Assembly: GCA_902770045.1 (NCBI GenBank)
Contig: CACXRO010000005.1
Span: forward strand, 1-45,467
Length of the DNA: 45,467 nt
Source: an uncultured bacterium
Lineage (GTDB): Bacteria > Verrucomicrobiota > Kiritimatiellia > RFP12 > UBA1067
Direction of reading: 5' to 3'
The translations under genes were made by a program, and so were the position numbers. Positions 37,705 through 45,261 of the stretch are shown one piece after another; the stretch's first letter is position 1; each line of letters opens with the position of its first letter. The notes under the pieces were generated by a model. It did not search any database. It had not been told where the DNA came from and saw only the letters and a list, made by a program, of their open reading frames with translations.

Positions 37705-38577
37705 TTATTTACCTCGTTCTTCCATTATCGTCTCGATCTCGTCGGCGTTGATGCCGACCATCGCGGGACCGAGGTTCTCCGAGAGCTTCGCGAGAAGCTT
37801 CGAGTCCTGCCAGTTGGTGACGGCCTGCACGATCGCCGCCGCGCGCTTCGCGGGGTCGCCGGACTTGAAGATGCCCGAGCCCACGAACACCCCCTCCGCG
37901 CCAAGCTCCATCATCAGCGCGGCGTCCGCCGGCGTCGCGACGCCGCCCGCGGCGAAGTTGACTACCGGCAGCTTGCCGTTCGCGTGCACATACTTCACGA
38001 GATCAAGCGGCGCGGCGAGCTCCTTCGCCGCCTCGTAGAGCTCGTCCTCGCGGAGCGAGACGACCCGGCGGATCTCGCTCTGCATCTTGCGCATGTGGCG
38101 GACAGCCTGGACGACGTCGCCGGTTCCGGGCTCGCCCTTGGTGCGGATCATCGTCGCGCCTTCGCCGATCCGGCGCAGCGCCTCGCCGAGATCGCGCGCG
38201 CCGCAGACGAAGGGGACGTCGAACTTCGTCTTGTCGATGTGCCGCGTGTCGTCGGCGGGGGAAAGCACCTCCGACTCGTCGATGTAGTCGATCTCGATTG
38301 CCTCGAGAATCCGCGCCTCGGCGATGTGTCCAATGCGGCACTTTGCCATCACCGGAATTGAGACGGCGTTTTGAATCCCCTTGATCATCGCGGGGTCGCT
38401 CATGCGCGAGACGCCCCCCGCCGCCCTAATGTCGGCGGGGATGCGCTCCAATGCCATCACCGCGCACGCGCCGGCGGCTTCGGCGATCTTCGCCTGCTCG
38501 GGTGTCGTCACGTCCATGATCACTCCGCCTTTGAGCATTTGCGCGAGGTTGCGGTTAAGTTCCTGTCGGTTGCTCAT
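37705..38577 (-). CDS. pdxS: PdxS, pyridoxal 5'-phosphate synthase lyase subunit
   Basis: 290 residues, close to the usual ~294. It makes PLP from ribose 5-phosphate, glyceraldehyde 3-phosphate and ammonia. The active-site lysines lie in [10 protein letters not shown] (Lys79) and [12 protein letters not shown]; other conserved parts are [60 protein letters not shown] and GVFVGSGIF. The ATG at 38577 is preferred over a GTG at 38604: it has GGAGAGG just upstream, whereas the GTG would lie at the predicted transcript start. It is paired with pdxT downstream. Confidence 0.97.
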   Translation of the reverse strand: MSNRQELNRNLAQMLKGGVIMDVTTPEQAKIAEAAGACAVMALERIPADIRAAGGVSRMSDPAMIKGIQNAVSIPVMAKCRIGHIAEARILEAIEIDYIDESEVLSPADDTRHIDKTKFDVPFVCGARDLGEALRRIGEGATMIRTKGEPGTGDVVQAVRHMRKMQSEIRRVVSLREDELYEAAKELAAPLDLVKYVHANGKLPVVNFAAGGVATPADAALMMELGAEGVFVGSGIFKSGDPAKRAAAIVQAVTNWQDSKLLAKLSENLGPAMVGINADEIETIMEERGK

Positions 38578-38609
38578 TTTCCTCTCCTGGTTTGGGTTAG
38601 ACACAGGAT

Positions 38610-38615
38610 AGTATA
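38610..38615 (-). promoter_or_regulatory. -10 box of pdxS
   Basis: The minus strand reads GAGTATACTATCC with TATACT at 38615-38610. The start codon is 32 nt downstream, leaving a leader of about 25 nt with a GGAGAGG ribosome-binding site. The -35 is not clear. Confidence 0.45.
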
Positions 38616-38676
38616 CTCTATGTCGGAGGTATAAGGATAATCGGAATTATCTTTGCCCATCCATAGGAAGAAACTA

Positions 38677-39309
38677 TTAGAGGGAAATGTTCGCCGCGAG
38701 CACCGCGACGACCGCGGCAAGCATGATCGCCGAGACGAGCTTCAGCGCGGCCGTTGCCTTGACGGAGCCGACGAGTCTTTCGCGGAAAAAGTCAGCCGCC
38801 ACGATCGCCGGAAGGTAGATGAAGGGCACGAGCGCGCAGAACAGCGTTCCGAGGAGCAGCGTCTGCACCGCCGGCGACAGCGTCGAATCCGTGCTGGTGA
38901 AGCTCGGCAGAAAGGCGAGGAAGAAGAGAATCGTCAGCGGATTCGACATCGACATCGCGATGCCGCGCAGGAACAGCCGCATGCCCTGTCCGGTCGCGGG
39001 GCGAAGCGCGTCGGGCGAGGCGGCGCGGAAGCTTCGAACCGCGTCGGCGAAGGCGCCGTAGGCGAGATACGCGATATAAGCGGCGCCGGCGACCTGGATC
39101 GCCGCCATTGTCGACGGATGGGCCGTGAAGAACGAGGCGACGCCGGCCGTCAGCAGGAGTATCCATATCCAGCATCCGGCGACAAGCCCGAGCATCAGCG
39201 TGGCGGCGCGGGCCTTGCCGTCCGACAGCGCCGTCGCGATGGTGCAGGTCAGGTCCGGCCCGGGCTTCACTATGAGCGCCAGCGATCCGATGATGTAGGT
39301 GGTCAGCAT
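38677..39309 (-). CDS. LysE/RhtB-family amino acid exporter
   Basis: 210 residues with about six membrane helices. The family signature is at the N-terminus: IIGSLALIVKPGPDLTCTIA, then LSDGKARAATLMLGLVAG. Further motifs are AYIAYLAYGAF and AMSMSNPLTILFFLAFLPSF, typical of the fourth helix. It exports amino acids or related small molecules across the inner membrane; the substrate cannot be told. The ATG at 39309 overlaps the bioB stop by 7 nt, so it is translated from the bioB message. Pairing of a biotin synthase with an exporter is probably incidental. Confidence 0.9.
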   Translation of the reverse strand: MLTTYIIGSLALIVKPGPDLTCTIATALSDGKARAATLMLGLVAGCWIWILLLTAGVASFFTAHPSTMAAIQVAGAAYIAYLAYGAFADAVRSFRAASPDALRPATGQGMRLFLRGIAMSMSNPLTILFFLAFLPSFTSTDSTLSPAVQTLLLGTLFCALVPFIYLPAIVAADFFRERLVGSVKATAALKLVSAIMLAAVVAVLAANISL

Positions 39310-40253
39310 GAGGGGGCCTTGCCGCCGACGGAGTATCCGGCCTGGACGGCGAGATGCCGGTCGTCGTCGAAGTCTGCGCCGGGCGTCGTGAGAAGCGGCC
39401 CCGCGATGCCGGCCGACATTCCGACATAGATGCACTTCGCCGCAGTTTCGTCTGTCATGTCGCGGCGTCCGCCTGCAAAGCGAAGCGGCGTCGACGGATT
39501 GACGAGCCGAAGAAGCGCGACGGAATCGACGACGCGCTCGGGATTGAGGATGCCGCGGTCCGCGAGAGGCGTCCCCTCGATCGGATGCAGCACGTTGACC
39601 GGAATTGAGTCGGGCGCGATCTCCTTCAGTGCGAAGGCGAACTCGACGAGCTGCTCGTCCGTCTCGCCCATTCCGATTATGCCGCCGCAGCAGACCTGGA
39701 AGCCGAGCTTCTTCGCGGCGCGGAGGGTCGCGAGCTTGTCCGCCGGCGTGTGCGTCGTGCAGAGCGACGGAAAAAGCGACGGCGCGGTCTCGAGGTTGCA
39801 GTGGACGCGCTGGAGCCCCGCAGACTTGAGCTTAGCGAGATCGTCTTCCGAGAGCAGTCCGAGCGAGGCGCAGAGTCCGATCTCCGGCGCCGCCTTGCGC
39901 ATCTCCCTCAGCGCCGTGCAGACGTTCTCGACATCCTCGTGCGAGAGAGTGCGTCCGGACGTGACGATGCCGATCCGGTCCGCGCCGTTCGCCGCAGCTT
40001 CCTTCGCCGCCTTGACGCACACCTCGGTTCCGACCCAGCCGTACGTCTCGCATCCGGTCTTCCAGTGCGCGGACTGCGCACACCACTTGCAGTTCTCCGA
40101 ACATCGTCCCGACCGCGCGTTGATTATGGAGCAGAAGTCAAACCGCTTCTCGACGCACCGCTCCGTCACCTCGTGCGCGCGCTCGCGAAGCTCTTCCCTG
40201 CGCTCCGGCTCCAGGAGCGCCAGCGCCTCGTCCCTATCTATTCCCTCAGACAT
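39303..40253 (-). CDS. bioB: Biotin synthase BioB
   Basis: 316 residues, usual length. It is a radical SAM enzyme that inserts sulfur into dethiobiotin. The cluster motif is SGRCSENCKWCAQS (Cys51, Cys55, Cys58). Other family motifs are GADRIGIVTSGR, GLCASLGLLSEDDL, VHCNLETAPSLFPSLCTTHT, CCGGIIGMGET, PVNVLHPIEGTPL and RFAGGRRD with the conserved arginine of the auxiliary cluster. No other biotin gene is near. The ATG at 40253 lies 7 nt after a perfect TATGCTATAAT, so the mRNA is probably leaderless. Confidence 0.97.
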   Translation of the reverse strand: MSEGIDRDEALALLEPERREELRERAHEVTERCVEKRFDFCSIINARSGRCSENCKWCAQSAHWKTGCETYGWVGTEVCVKAAKEAAANGADRIGIVTSGRTLSHEDVENVCTALREMRKAAPEIGLCASLGLLSEDDLAKLKSAGLQRVHCNLETAPSLFPSLCTTHTPADKLATLRAAKKLGFQVCCGGIIGMGETDEQLVEFAFALKEIAPDSIPVNVLHPIEGTPLADRGILNPERVVDSVALLRLVNPSTPLRFAGGRRDMTDETAAKCIYVGMSAGIAGPLLTTPGADFDDDRHLAVQAGYSVGGKAPSC

Positions 40254-40260
40254 GGCGGAT

Positions 40261-40271
40261 ATTATAGCATA
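40261..40271 (-). promoter_or_regulatory. Extended -10 promoter of bioB
   Basis: The minus strand reads TATGCTATAAT, then ATCCGCC and the ATG. The -10 to ATG distance (7 nt) places the transcript start at the start codon. The -35 region (GGAACT) is poor. Confidence 0.7.
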
Positions 40272-40294
40272 TTGGCTTATCGAAGTTCCTCGTC

Positions 40295-41080
40295 CTACAG
40301 CCGCGCGAAGTTCATGTAGACGAAGCGGTAGTCGTCGGGGTTGTAGATGTACTCGTGGCCGTGGGAAGGTCCCTCTCGGACGAATTCGCCGTCCTTTATC
40401 GCAACAAGCCGCGTGAACGGAAGCGGCTTCCAGTCGCCCTGCGAAAGCGGATTCGTCGAGAGCGTCACGGAATCGTCGTCCTTGCGATAGTGGAGCGCAC
40501 CCCTGAAGTTCGTGTGGGCATAGAGGGTCTCTCCGTCGAAGACGAGGAGGTTGAGCTTATTCCCCTTCGCGAGCGCGGCAACCACCGAAGACAGGGTGTC
40601 GAAGCGCTCCTCCTCCGAAAGCGGACGCCCCAACCGTATCTCTGCGCGGTTCACGAGGTCGACCAGGTAGAGGAGAAGCCGCTCCGAGTCCGTCTCGCCG
40701 TACTGTACGCCGATGTAGTCGTTGAGCACCGCGCCGTCGAAGACCGTCCCGTTGTGGGCGAGCGTCCAGACGCGCCCCGAGTTGTCCGTCGCCGTGAACG
40801 GATGGCAGTTCTCGTATTCCATCGTGCCGACTGTCGCGAACCGTATGTGCGCGATGATCGTCCGCTCGTCGATCCTGCTGTCGAGCAGATTCCGCAGGCA
40901 CTCGCTCGTTGTCGCCTTGCGCGGCTCCTTCTCCACGCCAGGGGCAACGAGAGCCCCGTCGTCTCCGAACCGCGCGAGCCCCCAGCCGTGCGGATGCCGC
41001 TCGGCGTGGGAGAAGAACTCGCGCAGCGTGGCGTTTGCCTTGCGGCGGCGCTTTGCCGATATCCCGAGCATCTCACACAT
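40295..41080 (-). CDS. Class II glutamine amidotransferase (YafJ/EgtC-like)
   Basis: 261 residues starting MCEMLG, so Cys2 becomes the N-terminal nucleophile after methionine removal. Class II (Ntn) features are HPHGWGLARFGDDG, RTIIAHIRFATVG, ENCHPFTATD and WTLAHNGTVFDG. It matches the GATase_4/6 group, which includes YafJ and EgtC (gamma-glutamyl amidohydrolase of ergothioneine synthesis). The ATG at 41080 overlaps the stop of the upstream gshA-like gene by 8 nt. Since two glutamate-cysteine ligases precede it, I infer it acts on a gamma-glutamyl thiol product, removing or transferring a gamma-glutamyl group. EgtB and EgtD are not in the window. Confidence 0.88.
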   Translation of the reverse strand: MCEMLGISAKRRRKANATLREFFSHAERHPHGWGLARFGDDGALVAPGVEKEPRKATTSECLRNLLDSRIDERTIIAHIRFATVGTMEYENCHPFTATDNSGRVWTLAHNGTVFDGAVLNDYIGVQYGETDSERLLLYLVDLVNRAEIRLGRPLSEEERFDTLSSVVAALAKGNKLNLLVFDGETLYAHTNFRGALHYRKDDDSVTLSTNPLSQGDWKPLPFTRLVAIKDGEFVREGPSHGHEYIYNPDDYRFVYMNFARL

Positions 41081-42164
41081 GGCACGCCTCCATCCACGCA
41101 TAGCGCATTTCCGGATGATACACCTTCTCCGCCTCGAACGCGAGGATCGCCCGCGCCTCGGGGAACCCCGCAAAGAACTCCTCCATCCGCTCGATGAGCT
41201 CTCCGACCGGCGTCCAGTCGAACTCGAGCAGTGCCGCCGCCTTGAAGTGCCCGACGCACTTCGCCTGCTTTTCCGCGGAAAGCGTCTCGCGTGGCTGCGC
41301 AACGCACCAGAGGAAAAACAGCCGCACGAACTCAATGTCGCGCGCATCGACGAGTCCGCCGACGAGCGGATTCAGGTCCACGCACCTCACCTCGATGTGG
41401 TCGATGCCGTTCTCGACGAGCGTCTGGAGCCGGTTCTGCCCGCGCGGCTTGAGGCGTATCGGGTAGTATAACTCGCTCGGCGCGACGAGCTGTCCGTCCT
41501 GCACGTACCGCGCGATGCTCCGTGCGTAGCCCCTCACGCTCGAGAAGTCGAGGATTGGGATGAACTTGTTCCAGTAGCCGCGCTCCGAGCACCTGACGCT
41601 CGAGTAGCGTCCGCGCGGACTCGCCGCGGTGAGCGCGACAATCGCCCAGCCCCACTTGATGCACTGTGACGCGAGATGGAGATAGAGCGCGTCGCGGTCG
41701 GCTCCAGACGCCTCGACCAGCTTCTCGCCAAACGAGAAGTTGACGTGGATTCCGCAGTACGCCATGAGCGCCTTGCCGTACTTATCCGCAAGGTAGTCGC
41801 GGTAAGTCGACTTCCCGGCGAGCGGCCCGTCGAACTTCGCGGGGACGATTTCGTCCTCTTTGAGACTCGCCGGAGGGTTAGAGTTCGTCCACAGCCGCTC
41901 GCCCCGCGGCAGAATTGCCGCGCGAATCACCGCGTCGATCTCCTTCAGCTCCGCCACAGCCTCGTCTGCCGTCGGCCATGCGCGCGTGTTGATCTCCGTC
42001 TGGTTCTCGCAGAAGTCGCGGACAATGCGCGGATGGTCGGCCGGGAACGGATGCGGCGTATGCGCCATCCGTCCGTCCGCAGTCACGCGCAGCGCCTCGC
42101 GCTCCAGTCCGAAGTTGCCGTCGAAAGCCAGCGGACGCAGTTTATGGTTGCGCACATCAAGCAT
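41073..42164 (-). CDS. gshA: Glutamate-cysteine ligase, GshA type
   Basis: 363 residues. It forms gamma-glutamylcysteine using ATP. The start NFGLEREALRV (18-28) is the family motif; others are FCENQTEINTRAW, RLWTNSNPPASL, GKSTYRDYLADKYGKALMAY, CGIHVNFSFGE and IDHIEVRCVDLNPL. It resembles the ligase half of GshA/GshF proteins; at 363 residues it is shorter than E. coli GshA (518) and has no GshB-like half. The ATG at 42164 overlaps the upstream stop by 8 nt and has GGGGAGG upstream. It lies between an unrelated ligase of the GCS2 family and the amidotransferase. Confidence 0.9.
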   Translation of the reverse strand: MLDVRNHKLRPLAFDGNFGLEREALRVTADGRMAHTPHPFPADHPRIVRDFCENQTEINTRAWPTADEAVAELKEIDAVIRAAILPRGERLWTNSNPPASLKEDEIVPAKFDGPLAGKSTYRDYLADKYGKALMAYCGIHVNFSFGEKLVEASGADRDALYLHLASQCIKWGWAIVALTAASPRGRYSSVRCSERGYWNKFIPILDFSSVRGYARSIARYVQDGQLVAPSELYYPIRLKPRGQNRLQTLVENGIDHIEVRCVDLNPLVGGLVDARDIEFVRLFFLWCVAQPRETLSAEKQAKCVGHFKAAALLEFDWTPVGELIERMEEFFAGFPEARAILAFEAEKVYHPEMRYAWMEACHV

Positions 42165-43566
42165 CGCGACCTCCCCTCAAATCGCCGTAGTCGGCGGCAA
42201 TTGATTCGATCGATTCGCCGCGCTCCAGGCGCTCAACGTGTTCGCGGGCGGGGCTCTCGAGCGTGTCGGCGCGGCGGCGGAGCGGGGCGAGGAGGTGTTC
42301 TTCGCCGAAGCCCCTCGCGGCAAGGCCGTCCTCCGCGATGTCAAGGATGCGGTGGAGCTCAACCGCGAGCGCCTTGCGGTCGACGAACGACGGCCATTCG
42401 CGGCGGATCATGAGGCCCCGCAGCTCCGCCGCGCCGTAGCCGTGTCCGTAGAGGACGGCGTCATGCTCGAGAAGTTCGGAGAGCCTCTCGACGCGCTCCG
42501 CAAGCCCGGCGTGGAACGCGGCGGCGGCGAACGCCTCGCGGACGGGCTGCTCGCATACAGACCGGAACTCGACCGTTCCGCGCTGCGTCAGATCCTCGAA
42601 CTTGAAGGGCCTGAGCCAGGCTACGTCGGCGGGAGACGGCGCAATGAGGCACTTGCGGTGGACCTTCGCCGCGCCGTCCCAGTATTCGCCGACGACCGTG
42701 CCGAGTCCGAGATAGTCGCGGAGCGGAACCGGCGCGAAGTTTATGTAGCGCTCTCCACGCTCAACGCAGTAGACGCTTGTCGACTCGAGGTAGCCATCGA
42801 TGTCCGCAAGGGAGCGAAGGGTCACGCCGTACATCCCGCAGTTGTGCGGATTTATTCCGTGAAGACTTTTGCTCCAGAGCGCGTCACGTCCACACAGCGT
42901 CTCGCTTCGCTCGCCGAACGGGGAGTTGGCGAGAAGAACCGCCTTGAACGGCTCCAGCAGATTGAATGTGTTGATGACCTGGACCAACGTCTCCTCGTCG
43001 GCGTCGACCTGCGTTTGCGACGAGCAGGAGAAGAGCCCGAAGTCGGGGTGGTCGTGGAACTGAGGAGAGCCGCCGTACTTGGAATACGATTTCAGGTGGT
43101 GGAGAAGCATGCGGTAGCGTCCGTTGCCTATCGGTGCCTCCCGGTTCACGCGCCAGCGCGGATTGATCCCCATTCCGGTAAGGGCGTGTCCGCGATGTCC
43201 GAACGCATCCTGAAGCGCCGAGTAGTAGGCGACGAATCGGCGGCTCGTCTCGTTCAGGTCGTCGCCCGGGCCAAAGGAAAGCTCAAGTGTATTGTACGAG
43301 CAGTCGAATGATAGCTCGTCGCGGGTCGCGGGATCCGTCGCGCGGTAGACAGCGCCCTCGTCGTCACGCACATAGTCCGAAAACGGAAAGCGCGAAAGAA
43401 AATCCTCGGTCGCGGCATGGACGGCGGAGAAGTCGGTCGCAGCTCCTGGCACGAGGTTCCACACCGGCAGCTCCAGCTCGACGCCGACGCGCCGCGTGCG
43501 CTTTCGGCGCAGCGGAGCGAAGAACCGCGCCTGAAGCGCGTCGGATATGGGCTTGTTGTCTGGCAT
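42157..43566 (-). CDS. GCS2-family glutamate-cysteine ligase-like enzyme
   Basis: 469 residues. GCS2 (PF04107) includes plant and bacterial glutamate-cysteine ligases and EgtA. Motifs are RVGVELELPVWNL, YNTLELSFGPGDDL, GRYRMLLHHLKSYSKYGG, FHDHPDFGLFSCSSQTQVD, VINTFNLLEPFKAVLLANSP and VEFRSVCEQPV. It is unrelated in sequence to the GshA-type gene next to it, so the two probably use different acceptors or act in different conditions. The ATG at 43566 is chosen; a second ATG at 43584 directly follows a TAGAAT (-10-like) box and would be inside the promoter. Neither has a clear ribosome-binding site. It begins a three-gene operon with 8-nt overlaps. Confidence 0.88.
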   Translation of the reverse strand: MPDNKPISDALQARFFAPLRRKRTRRVGVELELPVWNLVPGAATDFSAVHAATEDFLSRFPFSDYVRDDEGAVYRATDPATRDELSFDCSYNTLELSFGPGDDLNETSRRFVAYYSALQDAFGHRGHALTGMGINPRWRVNREAPIGNGRYRMLLHHLKSYSKYGGSPQFHDHPDFGLFSCSSQTQVDADEETLVQVINTFNLLEPFKAVLLANSPFGERSETLCGRDALWSKSLHGINPHNCGMYGVTLRSLADIDGYLESTSVYCVERGERYINFAPVPLRDYLGLGTVVGEYWDGAAKVHRKCLIAPSPADVAWLRPFKFEDLTQRGTVEFRSVCEQPVREAFAAAAFHAGLAERVERLSELLEHDAVLYGHGYGAAELRGLMIRREWPSFVDRKALAVELHRILDIAEDGLAARGFGEEHLLAPLRRRADTLESPAREHVERLERGESIESIAADYGDLRGGRDA

Positions 43567-43755
43567 GGCTTTAGATGTCCACATATTCTACAACACTTCC
43601 GCCTCCAACGGATAATCGGAAGTTGTTCGCGTGTTCCATAGGCACATCCTATAGTCGCGGCCAAACAACGAAAAGCCAAACTTTGACATTCGTATGACAC
43701 TTCACATTTCTGAATATGCGATAATACGCACCGTCACCTGCGGGGATGGTCTCCG

Positions 43756-43766
43756 TATGGTATAAT
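43756..43766 (+). promoter_or_regulatory. Extended -10 promoter of the cysteine-rich lipoprotein
   Basis: TATGGTATAAT, 21 nt before the ATG at 43788, giving a leader of about 15 nt with AAAGGA. It drives the three plus-strand genes and is divergent from the thiol operon; the 43585-43787 gap has no gene. A sensor-controlled site could lie between them. Confidence 0.7.
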
Positions 43767-43787
43767 ACACAGCGAAAGGACAGAATT

Positions 43788-44048
43788 ATGAAGAAGATGA
43801 TGACGGTTGTCGTGGTGGCTGCGCTTTCAGCGGCGTTTGCCGGATGCTGCTCGTGCGGATCGGACAAGACGGAGTGCTGCAGCAAGGCCAAGTGCGAGTG
43901 CGTCGCCGGGAAGCCCTGCTCCTGCGGCGACAAGTGCAACTGCGCCAAGGAGGCCGCCTGCGCGTGCGACAAGGGCAAGGACTGCACCTGCTGCGCTGAC
44001 CACGCCAAGTGCGCCTGCAAGAAGCCAGGCTGCAAGTGCGTGAAGTGA
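43788..44048 (+). CDS. Cysteine-rich metallothionein-like lipoprotein
   Basis: 86 residues from the ATG at 43788 (AAAGGA upstream); the in-frame ATG at 43746 lies before the promoter. A signal peptide (MKKMMTVVVVAALSAAFAG) ends at Cys20 in FAGC, a near-lipobox. The mature part holds 20 cysteines in about 67 residues, many as C-x-C pairs (KCECVAGKPCSCGDKCNC; CTCCADHAKCAC), with many lysines and one histidine. This is the composition of a metallothionein, but metallothioneins are cytoplasmic, whereas this one would sit in the envelope. It could bind Zn, Cu or Cd outside the cytoplasm. I know no named family with this exact pattern. It precedes a two-component pair on the same strand. Confidence 0.85.
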   Translation: MKKMMTVVVVAALSAAFAGCCSCGSDKTECCSKAKCECVAGKPCSCGDKCNCAKEAACACDKGKDCTCCADHAKCACKKPGCKCVK

Positions 44049-44061
44049 CGGGCGCTGACAC

Positions 44062-44538
44062 ATGAAGCGAACGGCATCCATCGTCGCGCTGATCGTCCTC
44101 CCCTCGCTTCTCATCGCGTGTGGAGGCATTCACCTCGTCCTCCGCGAGCGTGCATCGGTCTGCGCGGCGGTGGAGGGCCATGAGTCCTGCTCGTGCGGGT
44201 GCCAGAGCCTCCGGTCGCACACGAACCTCATGGCCGCCGAAGCCGGCGTGGCGATTCTCCTTCTCCTTGTCCTCGCGCTGTGCGGGGCGGCTGCTGCGTT
44301 CGCGGTCGACGCCAGGCGCACGCGGCGACAGTCCGCCGCGCACAAGGCGTTCGTCGCGGACATCTCCCACCGGCTTCGCACCCCGCTCACTGGAATCTGC
44401 CTCAATGCCGACCTGCTGAAGGAGAAGCGACTTGAGGCCGAGGCGGAGCGCGACGACGCGATAAAGGACATCGCGGACAACTCCGCCCGCCTGACGGGCC
44501 TTGTGGAGCAATTGCTCGACCATGTCGCGAAGTCCTGA
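44062..44538 (+). CDS. Short histidine kinase with HisKA but no ATPase domain
   Basis: 158 residues. A first hydrophobic segment (about 5-22, ending LLIAC) and a second (about 60-82) flank a short periplasmic loop with four cysteines (Cys34, Cys43, Cys45, Cys47; GHESCSCGCQS). A HisKA domain follows: ADISHRLRTPLTGICLNADL with His103, and an antiparallel second helix to the end (SARLTGLVEQLLDHV). The gene then stops; the next gene starts inside it (17-nt overlap), so no HATPase domain is encoded here. It could be phosphorylated by another kinase's ATPase domain, or act as a phosphatase or sensor. The loop's CSCGC resembles the neighbouring cysteine-rich lipoprotein, suggesting metal sensing. 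Confidence 0.85.
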   Translation: MKRTASIVALIVLPSLLIACGGIHLVLRERASVCAAVEGHESCSCGCQSLRSHTNLMAAEAGVAILLLLVLALCGAAAAFAVDARRTRRQSAAHKAFVADISHRLRTPLTGICLNADLLKEKRLEAEAERDDAIKDIADNSARLTGLVEQLLDHVAKS

Positions 44539-45199
44539 CATCCTGATCGCGGAAGACGATCCCGTGATCCGCCGTGCGGTGAAGGCCTCACTGAAGAGCG
44601 AAGGCTATTCCGTGCGCGAGACGGCGGACGGCGCCGACGCGCTCAGGTCGTTCGGCGAAAAGCGGCCCGACCTCGTCCTCCTGGACGTGATGATGCCGAA
44701 CACGGACGGCTTCGAGACATGCAGGCGCATCCGGTCTGCCGACGCCATGGTTCCGATCATCTTCCTCACTGCGCGGTCGAGCGAAGACGACAAGGTAAAG
44801 GGGCTCGGCCTCGGCGCCGACGACTACATCGTAAAGCCTTTCGGCGTCCGCGAACTTCTCGCCCGCGTTGCAGCCGTCCTGCGCCGGACCGAAGCCCGGA
44901 CGCCAGAGTCAATTCCGCTTGGTTCCTCGCGGATCGATCCGCGCAGGGCGGTGCTGACCCGCCCGGACGGAAGCGGGACTCCGCTGACGGCGCGCGAACT
45001 GCGGCTGCTCCTTATCTTCGCCGCGCGCCCCGGCGAAGTGATTTCCCGCGACGAACTCCTTAACATGTGCTGGGGAATCGAATATCTTGGCACCACCCGC
45101 ACACTTGACCAGCACATCTTCGTCCTGCGGAAGAAACTTGCGCAGGACGGCTCACGTCTCGTCTCGGTCCGCTCGCTCGGCTATCGGTTCCAGTTGTAG
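44522..45199 (+). CDS. OmpR/PhoB-type response regulator
   Basis: 225 residues. The ATG at 44522 overlaps the short kinase gene by 17 nt; an upstream in-frame ATG (44501) gives seven extra residues unlike the family. The receiver domain has EDD (11-13), LLDVMMP with Asp55, LTARSSEDD and the conserved Lys in IVKPFG (about 105). A winged-helix DNA-binding domain follows: LTARELRLLLIFAARPGEVI, SRDELLNMCWG, RTLDQHIFVLRKKL and SVRSLGYRF. It would act as a DNA-binding regulator, perhaps of the metal-binding lipoprotein gene and itself. Its partner kinase in the operon lacks an ATPase domain. Confidence 0.95.
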   Translation: MSRSPDILIAEDDPVIRRAVKASLKSEGYSVRETADGADALRSFGEKRPDLVLLDVMMPNTDGFETCRRIRSADAMVPIIFLTARSSEDDKVKGLGLGADDYIVKPFGVRELLARVAAVLRRTEARTPESIPLGSSRIDPRRAVLTRPDGSGTPLTARELRLLLIFAARPGEVISRDELLNMCWGIEYLGTTRTLDQHIFVLRKKLAQDGSRLVSVRSLGYRFQL

Positions 45200-45261
45200 C
45201 GCTCGACAATGTCGGCGAGGCACGCGGGGCGGGAAAAAAACAATAGCTTCGCCTGCGGCCT

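Noticed and set aside
40295-43566. Operon considered as ergothioneine biosynthesis
   Set aside because: EgtA- and EgtC-like families are present, but EgtB and EgtD are missing and the second ligase is GshA-type, so the claim would go too far.
44539-45199. Missing ATPase domain of the short kinase considered as a frameshift
   Set aside because: The response regulator starts before the kinase stop and fills the following sequence, so no hidden domain can be there in any frame.
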